In this document: positions 1-6,452 of the stretch, piece after piece
Numbering within the stretch: position 1 is the first letter of the stretch
Layout: every line of letters begins with the position of its first letter
The notes under the pieces: generated by a model
Database searches by the model: none
What the model was told of the DNA's origin: nothing
The model's input: only the letters and a program-made list of their open reading frames with translations
Origin: an uncultured Bacilli bacterium
GTDB taxonomy: Bacteria; Bacillota_I; Bacilli_A; RF39; UBA660
Length of the DNA: 10,303 nt
Assembly (NCBI GenBank): GCA_947589695.1
Contig: CANQBY010000029.1
Span: 1 to 10,303, forward strand
Direction: 5' to 3'
Translations under genes and position numbers: made by a program

Positions 1-14
1 ATCACCCTTTCACA
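1..14 (-). promoter_or_regulatory. Ribosome binding site of a leftward gene outside the window
   Basis: On the minus strand the last bases before the left edge read GTGAAAGGGTGAT. This resembles the anti-SD complement and the AAAGGGTGAGG in front of the gene starting at 1237. It follows a consensus promoter and a hairpin that also point left, so a start codon probably lies a few bases beyond the edge. The gene itself is not visible. Confidence 0.4.
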
Positions 15-23
15 TAATAATAA

Positions 24-45
24 AAGTGGGAAATTATGCCCACTT
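24..45 (-). terminator. GC-topped hairpin in a leader: terminator or attenuator
   Basis: AAGTGGG (24-30) pairs perfectly with CCCACTT (39-45) around an 8-nt loop. On the minus strand the stem is followed by TTATTATTATG, a moderately U-rich tail. The simplest reading is an intrinsic terminator for the gene ending at 101. However, a consensus promoter at 62-89 fires between that gene and the hairpin, so any transcript from it must cross the hairpin before reaching the RBS at 1-14. It could therefore be an attenuator or a 5' stabilising stem. Confidence 0.5.
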
Positions 46-61
46 AAAATCTGTCAAAAAT

Positions 62-89
62 ATTATATCATAAAATACTTAATTGTCAA
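62..89 (-). promoter_or_regulatory. Consensus sigma-A promoter reading left out of the window
   Basis: The minus strand has TTGACA (89-84), a 16-nt spacer and TATAAT (67-62), with TG one base upstream of the -10 (extended -10). The predicted start is near 55, giving a leader of more than 55 nt that contains the 24-45 hairpin and the 1-14 RBS. Both hexamers match consensus. Confidence 0.7.
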
Positions 90-100
90 AACTATTTTTA

Positions 101-1237
101 TTATTTTTTTAAATTAACTTCTTCGGTTACTTCTAAATCAATTTTTTTACTATATAAATATAACTGATAATAAAGTTTACTTAATATTTTATCATCTTTA
201 ACTTTATACGCTAAATACTTATCATAATAAATATTAACTTGTTCATTAGCACCCAACATTAAATCTCTAAGTATTTCATTAACTTTCAAATCTAAATTAT
301 ATTCTTTAATTTTATTATCTATCATGGTTAAATAATATTGATACATTTGAAAATCAGTTGCACTAACTAACTTTAAAATATAATAATATAAAACCATACT
401 TACATCTTTGGAATCTTTAGCCATCCAAATATTAAGATCATCAATTTTTTCTTCAAAATCATTTATATTTTCCCTAAATATAGCATAATATTTATCTAAA
501 ATATCTTTTATTAATATTCCTTTTTCATCTCTTAAATCCGGATATTTAAAACCATATTCACTTAGATAACCACTCTCTTTTAGAAATTCTACTAAAAAAT
601 TAGCTTCATTTTCTTTCACGGTTTTGGGATTATCAAAATATTTTGGCCACTCTTTATAAGTTCGGCAATATTTTTGTAAATCTCTTACTCTTGCTAACAC
701 AAATTCCAAAGTATATTTTTCCGGTTTATAAAAAAGATTAGCCAAAGAATTTATGACTTCAAATACTTTTTCATCCCCTATCATTAAATCCGGAAATAAA
801 AATAAATCTGGTCGATCTTTTTTAAAATTAAGTTTCCCTAACCAATTTGCTAATTTTAAAGCTTGTTCTTGAACCTCTCTAGTTACTTTTAAGCCTTTCA
901 TTGGAAAAGCATTATGGGTATAACAAAATTTTCTTAATTTTTCGATATCATCCCATAAATTCGAATTTAAAAGTTTATGATATTCTACTCTTTTATAAGC
1001 TTCATCTAATACTTCTTCTGCAAAACGTCCATCTGGCATTTTAACATTCGCATACACGAAAGTTAGATTTTTTCTTTTATAGCCAGTTTTTCGCAACCAT
1101 TCAGCATATAAATTTCCCTTTGTTTCCTTTTCATTTTTTGGTTTTGGAATATAAGTTGGCCATTTACCATTATAATCTACCCAATCAACAATATCTTCTA
1201 TTCTTTCTACCACTTTGCTTGTATCCATACTAGCCAT
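101..1237 (-). CDS. Unrecognised protein with three tandem ~80-residue repeats
   Basis: I do not recognise this family. The frame opens at a GTG at 1246, but ATG at 1237 is preferred: AAAGGGTGAGG lies just upstream at normal spacing, giving 378 aa. Numbered from that ATG, three modules align, at about 9-87, 93-172 and 179-257. Each has a helix with I/V and L, then an aromatic position with C in two copies, a WP/FP/WP turn, a variable stretch with E, a (W/F)L helix, a Y/F, then F/Y and PD or PDG, and a closing helix ending near F/V. The pattern is loosely like the helicase-associated (HA) repeats seen in tandem in other proteins, but no helicase motifs are present. Residues 258-378 are a different, Tyr- and Lys-rich, probably helical region. 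There is no signal peptide or clear membrane segment, so it is probably cytosolic. It lies 72 nt downstream of the DEDDh exonuclease and may be read from that transcript. The function is unknown. Confidence 0.8.
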   Translation of the reverse strand: MASMDTSKVVERIEDIVDWVDYNGKWPTYIPKPKNEKETKGNLYAEWLRKTGYKRKNLTFVYANVKMPDGRFAEEVLDEAYKRVEYHKLLNSNLWDDIEKLRKFCYTHNAFPMKGLKVTREVQEQALKLANWLGKLNFKKDRPDLFLFPDLMIGDEKVFEVINSLANLFYKPEKYTLEFVLARVRDLQKYCRTYKEWPKYFDNPKTVKENEANFLVEFLKESGYLSEYGFKYPDLRDEKGILIKDILDKYYAIFRENINDFEEKIDDLNIWMAKDSKDVSMVLYYYILKLVSATDFQMYQYYLTMIDNKIKEYNLDLKVNEILRDLMLGANEQVNIYYDKYLAYKVKDDKILSKLYYQLYLYSKKIDLEVTEEVNLKK

Positions 1238-1299
1238 ATACCTCACCCTTTATAATATATCACAAATTTCTCAATTATAAAATAAACTTTTCACAAAAA

Positions 1300-1320
1300 T
1301 TAAAAAAGCCTAGTTTTTAA
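1300..1320 (-). terminator. Weak AT-only hairpin after the exonuclease gene
   Basis: TTAAAAA (1300-1306) and TTTTTAA (1314-1320) can pair around a 7-nt loop that spans the stop codon at 1310-1312, with a T-rich stretch following on the minus strand. With no G-C pair the stem is weak. Partial readthrough into the repeat-protein gene is plausible. Confidence 0.25.
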
Positions 1321-1852
1321 CTAATGCTTTATCTTTACAATACTGATATACATAATTAGTTGTTCGACAATCTTCTACACTCCGATGAGAGCCAAAATCT
1401 AATTTAAAATATTTCTTTAAAGTCTCTAATTTGTGATTATAAGCTTTAGGAATATATTGTCTTGCTAAAACTACTGTATCTATATTTGTATTTTTAATCA
1501 TTGGTAAATTTAATTTTTTAATGTTTTCTTCAATAAACGACAAATCAAAACTAGAATTATGAGCAATAAGAGGTAAATCCTCAATAAAATTAATAAACAT
1601 CGGCATAGCTTCTTCAATAGTTATAGCTTCTTTTACCATGTCATCATCTATTCCCGTAATTTTGGTTATTTCATCCGGTATCTTAACTTTCGGTTTTACT
1701 AAAACACTTAATTCCTCCACTAATTCATTTTTGCGATATTTTAAAGCTCCAATTTCAATTATTTCGCATACTTCCGGATTAAAACCCGTTGTTTCTAAAT
1801 CAAATACGACATAGTCATCCACTAAATTCTTTTCCATATTTTTATAAATCAT
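1310..1852 (-). CDS. DnaQ-like 3'-5' exonuclease (DEDDh family)
   Basis: A 180-residue stand-alone DEDDh exonuclease, the fold of the DNA polymerase III epsilon subunit and the PolC proofreading domain. It is expected to release nucleotides from 3' ends with two metal ions. Visible motifs are Exo I FDLETTG (D18, E20), Exo II HNSSFD (D103) and Exo III HRSVEDC (H156, D161), so all five catalytic residues are present. The length covers the nuclease domain only: there is no helicase, polymerase or BRCT part. The start ATG overlaps the engB stop as ATGA and no convincing Shine-Dalgarno precedes it, so translation is probably coupled to engB. Whether it proofreads, repairs or processes RNA cannot be told; no gene symbol is given because several paralogues share this form. 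Confidence 0.9.
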   Translation of the reverse strand: MIYKNMEKNLVDDYVVFDLETTGFNPEVCEIIEIGALKYRKNELVEELSVLVKPKVKIPDEITKITGIDDDMVKEAITIEEAMPMFINFIEDLPLIAHNSSFDLSFIEENIKKLNLPMIKNTNIDTVVLARQYIPKAYNHKLETLKKYFKLDFGSHRSVEDCRTTNYVYQYCKDKALVKN

Positions 1853-2430
1853 AATAAATTATTAATAAGTTCATAAACTTCATCTCGCCCTTTTTTAGTT
1901 ATGGTTGAAAAAGTTATGAATTCTTCCTCCTCTTCTAAATTTAATGCTTCTCTAATCATTTTATTTTGCTTATTTCTCGCACTTTTTTTCACTTTATCAA
2001 ATTTCGTTGCCACCAGTTTGATTTTTAAATTATAAAACTTTAAAAATTCATACATCAAAACATCATCTTCCGTTGGTCTATGGCGATAATCAATGAGCAT
2101 AAACACACATTTTAGATCTTCTCTACTTTTAAGATAGCCTTCTATCATTGCTCCAAACTTCTTTTGTCTCTCACTATTACCACCTGCATAACCATATCCC
2201 GGCACATCTACCAAATAAAATTGTTTATTTATTAAATAGAAATTAAGCGTTTGGGTTTTTCCCGGTTTTGCCGAAGTATGTGCAAAGTTTTTGCGATTAA
2301 TAAGCGTATTAATAAAACTCGATTTCCCTACATTACTTCTACCCACCAATAAAAATTCAGGTAATTTATCTGTCGGGTACTGACTAGTTCGCACTGCCAT
2401 ACTAGCAAGTTCCACACTATTTATTTGCAT
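1849..2430 (-). CDS. engB: EngB/YsxC ribosome biogenesis GTPase
   Basis: A TrmE-Era-EngA-EngB-Septin family GTPase needed for late 50S subunit assembly; usual length is about 195-210 aa and it is 193 aa here. G1 is GRSNVGKSS (30-38), the G2 region KPGKTQ lies near 55-60, G3 is DVPGYG (75-80), G4 is TKFDK (142-146) and the G5-like FSTITKKG lies near 174-181. The frame stays open upstream to 2556 with a hydrophobic stretch, but that extension is not credible. ATG at 2430 has GGTGAT six bases upstream, the protein then begins where the family does, and the promoter at 2449-2477 would start the transcript near 2442, inside the extended ORF. It overlaps the downstream exonuclease gene by 4 nt. Divergent from it is a small unknown gene starting at 2524. 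Confidence 0.96.
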   Translation of the reverse strand: MQINSVELASMAVRTSQYPTDKLPEFLLVGRSNVGKSSFINTLINRKNFAHTSAKPGKTQTLNFYLINKQFYLVDVPGYGYAGGNSERQKKFGAMIEGYLKSREDLKCVFMLIDYRHRPTEDDVLMYEFLKFYNLKIKLVATKFDKVKKSARNKQNKMIREALNLEEEEEFITFSTITKKGRDEVYELINNLL

Positions 2431-2448
2431 TTCTGCATCACCAATACC

Positions 2449-2477
2449 ATTATAGTATATTTTTGCTCTTTTTGCAA
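2449..2477 (-). promoter_or_regulatory. engB promoter (TTGCAA-17-TATAAT)
   Basis: The -35 TTGCAA is at 2477-2472, followed by 17 nt and a perfect TATAAT at 2454-2449. The predicted start is around 2442, almost on the GGTGAT Shine-Dalgarno, giving a leader of about 12 nt. TTGCAA is its own reverse complement, so it can serve the opposite strand as well. Confidence 0.75.
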
Positions 2478-2499
2478 ATATAGAGAATAAAATTATATA
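2472..2499 (+). promoter_or_regulatory. Possible divergent promoter of the 116-aa gene
   Basis: On the plus strand the same TTGCAA (2472-2477) is followed after 16 nt by TATATA (2494-2499), or after 18 nt by TATAGA (2496-2501). The predicted start falls on the AAGGAGG at 2503-2509, which weakens the case. A start from another -10-like element, such as TATAGA at 2479-2484, cannot be excluded. Confidence 0.4.
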
Positions 2500-2523
2500 G
2501 ATAAGGAGGAATTTAATATTAAT

Positions 2524-2874
2524 ATGAACAATTTTCCTCCCAACCTCAACCCTCAAGTTTTTTCTTTTATCGCCGTTTTAATAGGCTCTGCCTGTGTTGG
2601 TGATTATTCTGCTGCCGAACAAAACAGTATTGGAAACTGGTTAATTTTAGTGGGCCAATTTATTTTAACTAATGCCGCCCAACAACAATTAATTGAAGGT
2701 CGTCTTGAAAACTCCAATATCAATATTAATAGTAAAGAACATAAAATGGGTGGTAGTTATTTTACTAATAATTCTAAAAGTAATCAAAACCAACGTCCCG
2801 AAGTCGAGTTTTTATTAGAAGCTATTAATAATATCGCCGTGGAACTAGAAAAATTAAAAAATAATCAAAATTAA
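2524..2874 (+). CDS. Small unrecognised protein with two hydrophobic segments
   Basis: A 116-aa protein I do not recognise with confidence. The N-terminal half is dense in conserved-looking residues: a PP/NP-rich start, a hydrophobic stretch at about 11-26, an acidic turn (GDYSAAEQN, 26-34) and a second hydrophobic helix at about 37-52 ending TNAAQQQ. Residues 62-90 are an Asn/Ser/Lys-rich linker with weak complexity, and 91-113 form a predicted amphipathic helix. The two hydrophobic segments are short and could be buried helices or a membrane hairpin. A strong AAGGAGG lies upstream, but at about 14 nt it is farther from ATG than usual. It is monocistronic, divergent from engB, and ends in a hairpin shared with the convergent transcript. 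Confidence 0.75.
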   Translation: MNNFPPNLNPQVFSFIAVLIGSACVGDYSAAEQNSIGNWLILVGQFILTNAAQQQLIEGRLENSNININSKEHKMGGSYFTNNSKSNQNQRPEVEFLLEAINNIAVELEKLKNNQN

Positions 2875-2894
2875 AAAGAAGTTAATTCTTCTTT
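2875..2894. terminator. Bidirectional hairpin between convergent transcripts
   Basis: AAAGAAG (2875-2881) and CTTCTTT (2888-2894) form a 7-bp stem with a TTAATT loop. The minus-strand tail TTAATTTT is the better U-tract, so it should best end the leftward mraZ-pbpB transcript; the plus-strand tail CTTAAATC is poor. The stop codon of the 61-codon ORF lies in the loop. Confidence 0.6.
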
Positions 2895-3067
2895 CTTAAA
2901 TCACAATTTGTTCTTAAAACTTTTTTATTATCATATTTTTCTTTTCCACTACTATCTATATTAAAGCCTCGTTCATTAAATAAACCATATTTTAAATAAT
3001 CAATTTTTTCTTCATTTCCACTAAAACCTTGATAATATTTATTTAATCCTTGCACTTTTATCACCAT
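2882..3067 (-). CDS. Possible small hydrophilic protein downstream of pbpB
   Basis: A 61-codon ORF, rich in Lys, Asn and Tyr, with no motif I recognise. It sits between the pbpB stop and a terminator, in operon orientation, and its stop codon is in the terminator loop. Against it, no clear Shine-Dalgarno precedes ATG at 3067, and that start can be buried in a hairpin in which GTCATCAT (ending about 3072) pairs with ATGGTGAT across a 4-nt loop, with two G-U pairs. A GTG four codons in follows GGTGAT at short spacing and is an alternative start. It may be a real small gene, a remnant, or just the operon 3' UTR. Confidence 0.35.
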   Translation of the reverse strand: MVIKVQGLNKYYQGFSGNEEKIDYLKYGLFNERGFNIDSSGKEKYDNKKVLRTNCDLRKKN

Positions 3068-3092
3068 TTATATGATGACCAATATTCTAATT

Positions 3093-3121
3093 ATTATACA
3101 AATTTATTAGGTAGAATTTAA
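3093..3121 (-). promoter_or_regulatory. Weak promoter candidate ahead of the 61-codon ORF
   Basis: TATAAT at 3098-3093 lies 17 nt downstream of TTAAAT (3121-3116), a poor -35 that overlaps the end of pbpB. In AT-rich DNA a lone TATAAT is weak evidence. Confidence 0.25.
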
Positions 3122-5209
3122 AGTAATTTCTAAGGTCTTTTCTAAATCTATTACTTCTCCTACTTCTATATTAAAAGATTCTACTTTCCCATATCCATTA
3201 AATTTATATTTAAGTCCAATTAAATTACAAAAACTAATAATTTCACTACTACTAAAGTTCTTGATATCAGGCATTATATAATCATTTTTATTGGTAACTA
3301 AAAATACTTTACCACCCTTTAATATTTTACTATCTACCATTGGAAATTGATTTGTTATAATATCTCCACTTCCTAAAATAACTGGTTCTAATCCTTTTTC
3401 TTCTAAATTAGTTTTTACTTCTTCTATCGTTTTATTTTTTAAATTCTCTATCGTTATGATTTGCGATTTATCTATTTCTGAAGGAGTATCCATAACATTC
3501 GCATAATTGGCGATACTTTCCACTGCTTTGGTTACGACTTTGGCAACAGCTGCTGCCCCTCCATCTATTTGTTTAGCCGAAACATAAAATATATATCGTG
3601 GATTTTCATTAGGAAAAATCCCAGCGAAAGACCGAATATAATTACCGGCTCCAGTTAGATAGCCTCCATGTGAACTAGCAATTTGTGCTGTCCCAGTTTT
3701 CCCAATTAATGTTACATTATTGCACTGCCAAATATCACCACTTACCCCATGATAAACAACATCATACATTAATTCTTTAATTTTTGCAATTGATTCTTCT
3801 GAAACTTTTTGCCCTAATTCCACTCTTTCCCCTTTATAAGTAGTTTCGCCTTTTTCATTTACTATTTTATCGACAATATAAGGTTTAAGCATTACTCCAT
3901 TATTGGCAATTATCGATAAAGCTTGCAAAGTTTGAATGGGCGTGGTTGTAATACCTTGACCAAACGCAGCAGTGGCCAGTTCTGATTCATAATTCATCCG
4001 AATAATACCACTTTCTTCTCCCGGTAATTCAATTCCGGTTTTGGAGCCAAATCCTAAGGATTTATAAAATTCGGTTAATTTTTGGGCGCCTATTTTCTTT
4101 GCTAAATAAGTAGCTCCAACGTTTGATGAATAAGCAAAACCGGTATCATAATTAATTAAACCCCAACCCGAATTATTAAAGTCTCGAATCGTTGCTCCTT
4201 GAACCTTTACTGACCCTGACATAAATTCTTCCGAACCATCATAAACTCCATTTTCCATCGCTGCTAACCACGAAAATATTTTCATAGTTGAGCCTGGTTC
4301 ATAGGTATATCCCACCAAAGGATTGACATAATTAGTTAATCCCTCCAAAGTGTTCGGATTAAAATTCGGACTGGAAGCACTTCCTACAATTGCTCCAGTT
4401 TTCGCATCCATCACGGAAAAAGTAAACCATGAAAAATGATTATTTTCTTCTAAAGTATGCACCGCATCTTCCAAAATTAATTGAATTCCTGAATCGAGAG
4501 TTAAATATACATCACTCCCACTTACTGGTTCAATCACATAAGGTTCTCCCATTTGATAACCATACGCATCTCTTTGATATTCTGTATAACCATTTGTTCC
4601 TTGTAAAATATCATTATAATATTTTTCAATTCCCATTTCGCCTACCATTTGCCCATCTTCATCACTTTTCGCATATCCAACAATATATGAAGCCATTTTT
4701 GATTGTTTATAATATCTTTTTGACCCTTCCATAAAACTAATGCCAGGTAATGCTAAAGCATCAATTTCTTGTTTTTTATTCTCCGATATATTCCGCCCTT
4801 TAGTTCCAAATTCTACTTGATAAGCTCCTTCGACATTTAACCTACCTAAAACATAATCATAATCCATATCCAAAACTTCGGCTAAAGCTTCAGCAGTTCT
4901 TTCTTTATCCACTACATGCTGGGGATTTTTCGGATCTTTAGTTCTTGATGAACTCAAAAAAGCAATGAGAGTATATGAATTCGCATTGCTTGCAATTAAA
5001 TCCCCATTTATATCATATATATTTCCTCGAGGGGCATATAAAGTTTTCTTTGCCGTATTTCGATTACTAGCAAACTCTGTTAAATTAATTCCATCAACTT
5101 TATTACTTAAAGCTACATAAGAAAGCTTAATTATTGCCATTAAAAAAGAGCCAAAAAAGATAACAATAAATAATTTACTAATCGTTATTTTATTATTTTT
5201 CTTTTTCAC
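3107..5209 (-). CDS. pbpB: Class B penicillin-binding protein, septal transpeptidase with PASTA repeats
   Basis: A 700-aa D,D-transpeptidase that cross-links septal peptidoglycan, the FtsI/PBP2B/PBP2x group. It has a short basic N-terminus, one membrane anchor (about 11-35), and a pedestal starting with the RGNIYD motif (61-66). The penicillin-binding domain carries all three active-site motifs: STMK (S307 nucleophile, K310), SSN (361-363) and KTG (504-506). Two PASTA-like units follow (about 582-640 and 641-700), as in PBP2x and SpoVD-type proteins. The start codon is GTG at 5209, five bases after AGGAGG. An ATG overlaps it (5211-5209) but is followed at once by TGA, giving a one-codon start-stop out of frame. 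It lies 15 nt after ftsL and is co-transcribed with mraZ-rsmH-ftsL. The vegetative division role follows from this context; a sporulation SpoVD role is less likely but not excluded. Confidence 0.94.
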   Translation of the reverse strand: MKKKNNKITISKLFIVIFFGSFLMAIIKLSYVALSNKVDGINLTEFASNRNTAKKTLYAPRGNIYDINGDLIASNANSYTLIAFLSSSRTKDPKNPQHVVDKERTAEALAEVLDMDYDYVLGRLNVEGAYQVEFGTKGRNISENKKQEIDALALPGISFMEGSKRYYKQSKMASYIVGYAKSDEDGQMVGEMGIEKYYNDILQGTNGYTEYQRDAYGYQMGEPYVIEPVSGSDVYLTLDSGIQLILEDAVHTLEENNHFSWFTFSVMDAKTGAIVGSASSPNFNPNTLEGLTNYVNPLVGYTYEPGSTMKIFSWLAAMENGVYDGSEEFMSGSVKVQGATIRDFNNSGWGLINYDTGFAYSSNVGATYLAKKIGAQKLTEFYKSLGFGSKTGIELPGEESGIIRMNYESELATAAFGQGITTTPIQTLQALSIIANNGVMLKPYIVDKIVNEKGETTYKGERVELGQKVSEESIAKIKELMYDVVYHGVSGDIWQCNNVTLIGKTGTAQIASSHGGYLTGAGNYIRSFAGIFPNENPRYIFYVSAKQIDGGAAAVAKVVTKAVESIANYANVMDTPSEIDKSQIITIENLKNKTIEEVKTNLEEKGLEPVILGSGDIITNQFPMVDSKILKGGKVFLVTNKNDYIMPDIKNFSSSEIISFCNLIGLKYKFNGYGKVESFNIEVGEVIDLEKTLEITLNST

Positions 5210-5224
5210 ATTGCCCTCCTAAAA

Positions 5225-5524
5225 TTAATCTGTTATATTTTTAATGTTATTATTATTATACGATAATCCTGAAGAACTTGCAATATCTTGAATATTATCT
5301 ATACTCGCAAGCTCATCTATTTGCATTCCTAGTGCCTCATTTCGATCATTTTGGTTTTCAATTTTTGATTTAATGCGTTCTAAATTAATATTACTTTCTG
5401 ATAGTAAAGCTTTGGTATATACCCATGTTGCTGGCATAATCACAAATCCCAATAAAACTACTAAGAAAAACATCAATTTTTCTCCTTTTAATAATTTTAT
5501 TCTCTTTACTTTCTTAGTTCGCAT
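5225..5524 (-). CDS. ftsL: FtsL-like cell division protein
   Basis: A 99-aa bitopic membrane protein in the invariant ftsL slot between rsmH and pbpB. It has a basic cytoplasmic tail (1-16), one transmembrane segment (about 17-37), a short coiled-coil-like region (about 44-75, with regularly placed I, L and M) and a C-terminal tail ending in an Asn-rich stretch. FtsL recruits the septal synthase complex together with DivIC/FtsB. The sequence of this family is very poorly conserved, so the call depends on topology, length and position. ATG at 5524 has GAAAGGA upstream, placed inside the last codons of rsmH, and only 4 nt separate the two genes. Confidence 0.85.
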   Translation of the reverse strand: MRTKKVKRIKLLKGEKLMFFLVVLLGFVIMPATWVYTKALLSESNINLERIKSKIENQNDRNEALGMQIDELASIDNIQDIASSSGLSYNNNNIKNITD

Positions 5525-5528
5525 ATCA

Positions 5529-6452
5529 TCAAATCCTTTCTATTACTCTTAATTTAGCACTTTTACTTCTACTATTTTCTTTTAATTCAGCCTCACTTGG
5601 TGTTATTGGTTTTTTATTAATAATTTTAATTAAAGGTTGATACTCGGGTGGAATATCTGGCATTCCTTTAACTATTGGATTAACCTCACTATATTTTTTA
5701 AAGATATTTTTAACTATTCGATCTTCTAAAGAATGAAATGTTATAACAACTATCCTTCCTCCCGGATTAAGCATTTTAATAGCTTCTTCTAAAGCTATTT
5801 GAATAGCTTCTAATTCTTGATTTACTTCAATTCTTATGGCTTGAAATATTACTCTTTCCGGATGATTTTTAAAAAAGTAGTTTGCTCCTACACTATCTCT
5901 AATGATATTTACTAGTTCTTGAGTGGTTTTAATTTCCTTCTTTTCTCGATATTTAACGATTCCGGAAGCAATCAAAGCACTCTTTTTTTCTTCGGCATAC
6001 TTATAAAATAGTTCGGTTAACTCATTCTTAGAATAAGTATTAACAACTTCTTTCGCCGAAAATTCACTATCTTGATTCATTCGCATGTCAAGTACTGCTT
6101 CATTCATAAAGCTAAATCCTCTTTTAACATCATCAATCTCGGGACTTGAAAGGCCTAAATCAAATAAGACACCATCAACTTTTGTAATATCATTTTCTAA
6201 TAGTTTTTGCTTCAATTCTTTAAAATTAGCATGAATAATTTTAAAATTATCTCCGATTAAACTAAGTTCATGATGCGAATAACTAATTGCTTCTTTATCC
6301 GCATCAAAGGCGAATAGATACCCTTTTCTTATTCTTTTTAAAATTTCTTTACTATGACCAGCATATCCTAGTGTGGCATCTACATATATACCGTCAGTTT
6401 TAATATTTAATTCTTTTATTGCAATTTCCTTCATTACACTATAATGTTTCAT
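5529..6452 (-). CDS. rsmH: 16S rRNA (cytosine-1402-N4)-methyltransferase RsmH
   Basis: An S-adenosylmethionine-dependent methylase (MraW) that modifies C1402 in the decoding centre of 16S rRNA; 307 aa, normal for the family. Numbered from the chosen start, the SAM-binding loop is DATLGYAGHS (25-34). Further motifs are FDLGLSSPEID followed by RGFSF, HPERVIFQAIRIEVNQEL and ITFHSLEDRIVK, all typical of RsmH. The frame extends to 6485, but ATG at 6452 fits best: GGAG lies six bases upstream and the protein then begins MKHYSVM, matching the family's conserved N-terminal H-x-x-V-hydrophobic motif. With this start the gene overlaps the end of mraZ by 14 nt, suggesting coupled translation. It ends in TGA. 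Confidence 0.96.
   Translation of the reverse strand: MKHYSVMKEIAIKELNIKTDGIYVDATLGYAGHSKEILKRIRKGYLFAFDADKEAISYSHHELSLIGDNFKIIHANFKELKQKLLENDITKVDGVLFDLGLSSPEIDDVKRGFSFMNEAVLDMRMNQDSEFSAKEVVNTYSKNELTELFYKYAEEKKSALIASGIVKYREKKEIKTTQELVNIIRDSVGANYFFKNHPERVIFQAIRIEVNQELEAIQIALEEAIKMLNPGGRIVVITFHSLEDRIVKNIFKKYSEVNPIVKGMPDIPPEYQPLIKIINKKPITPSEAELKENSRSKSAKLRVIERI

Noticed and set aside
1274..1279. TATAAT upstream of the triple-repeat gene as a promoter
   Set aside because: No acceptable -35 at 16-18 nt; a lone TATAAT is common in such AT-rich spacers. Readthrough from the engB-exonuclease unit explains expression equally well.
2460..2475. Direct repeat of TTTTTGC at 9-bp spacing near the engB promoter
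   Set aside because: Two short T-rich copies only; expected by chance in this composition.
2431..2556. N-terminal extension of EngB with a hydrophobic stretch
   Set aside because: It contains the engB promoter and the divergent gene's RBS, lacks counterpart in the family, and a well-placed GGTGAT supports ATG 2430.
4429..4734. 101-codon plus-strand ORF
   Set aside because: It lies wholly inside pbpB on the opposite strand, in a region encoding the well-conserved pedestal and start of the transpeptidase domain; no SD; composition typical of antisense reading.
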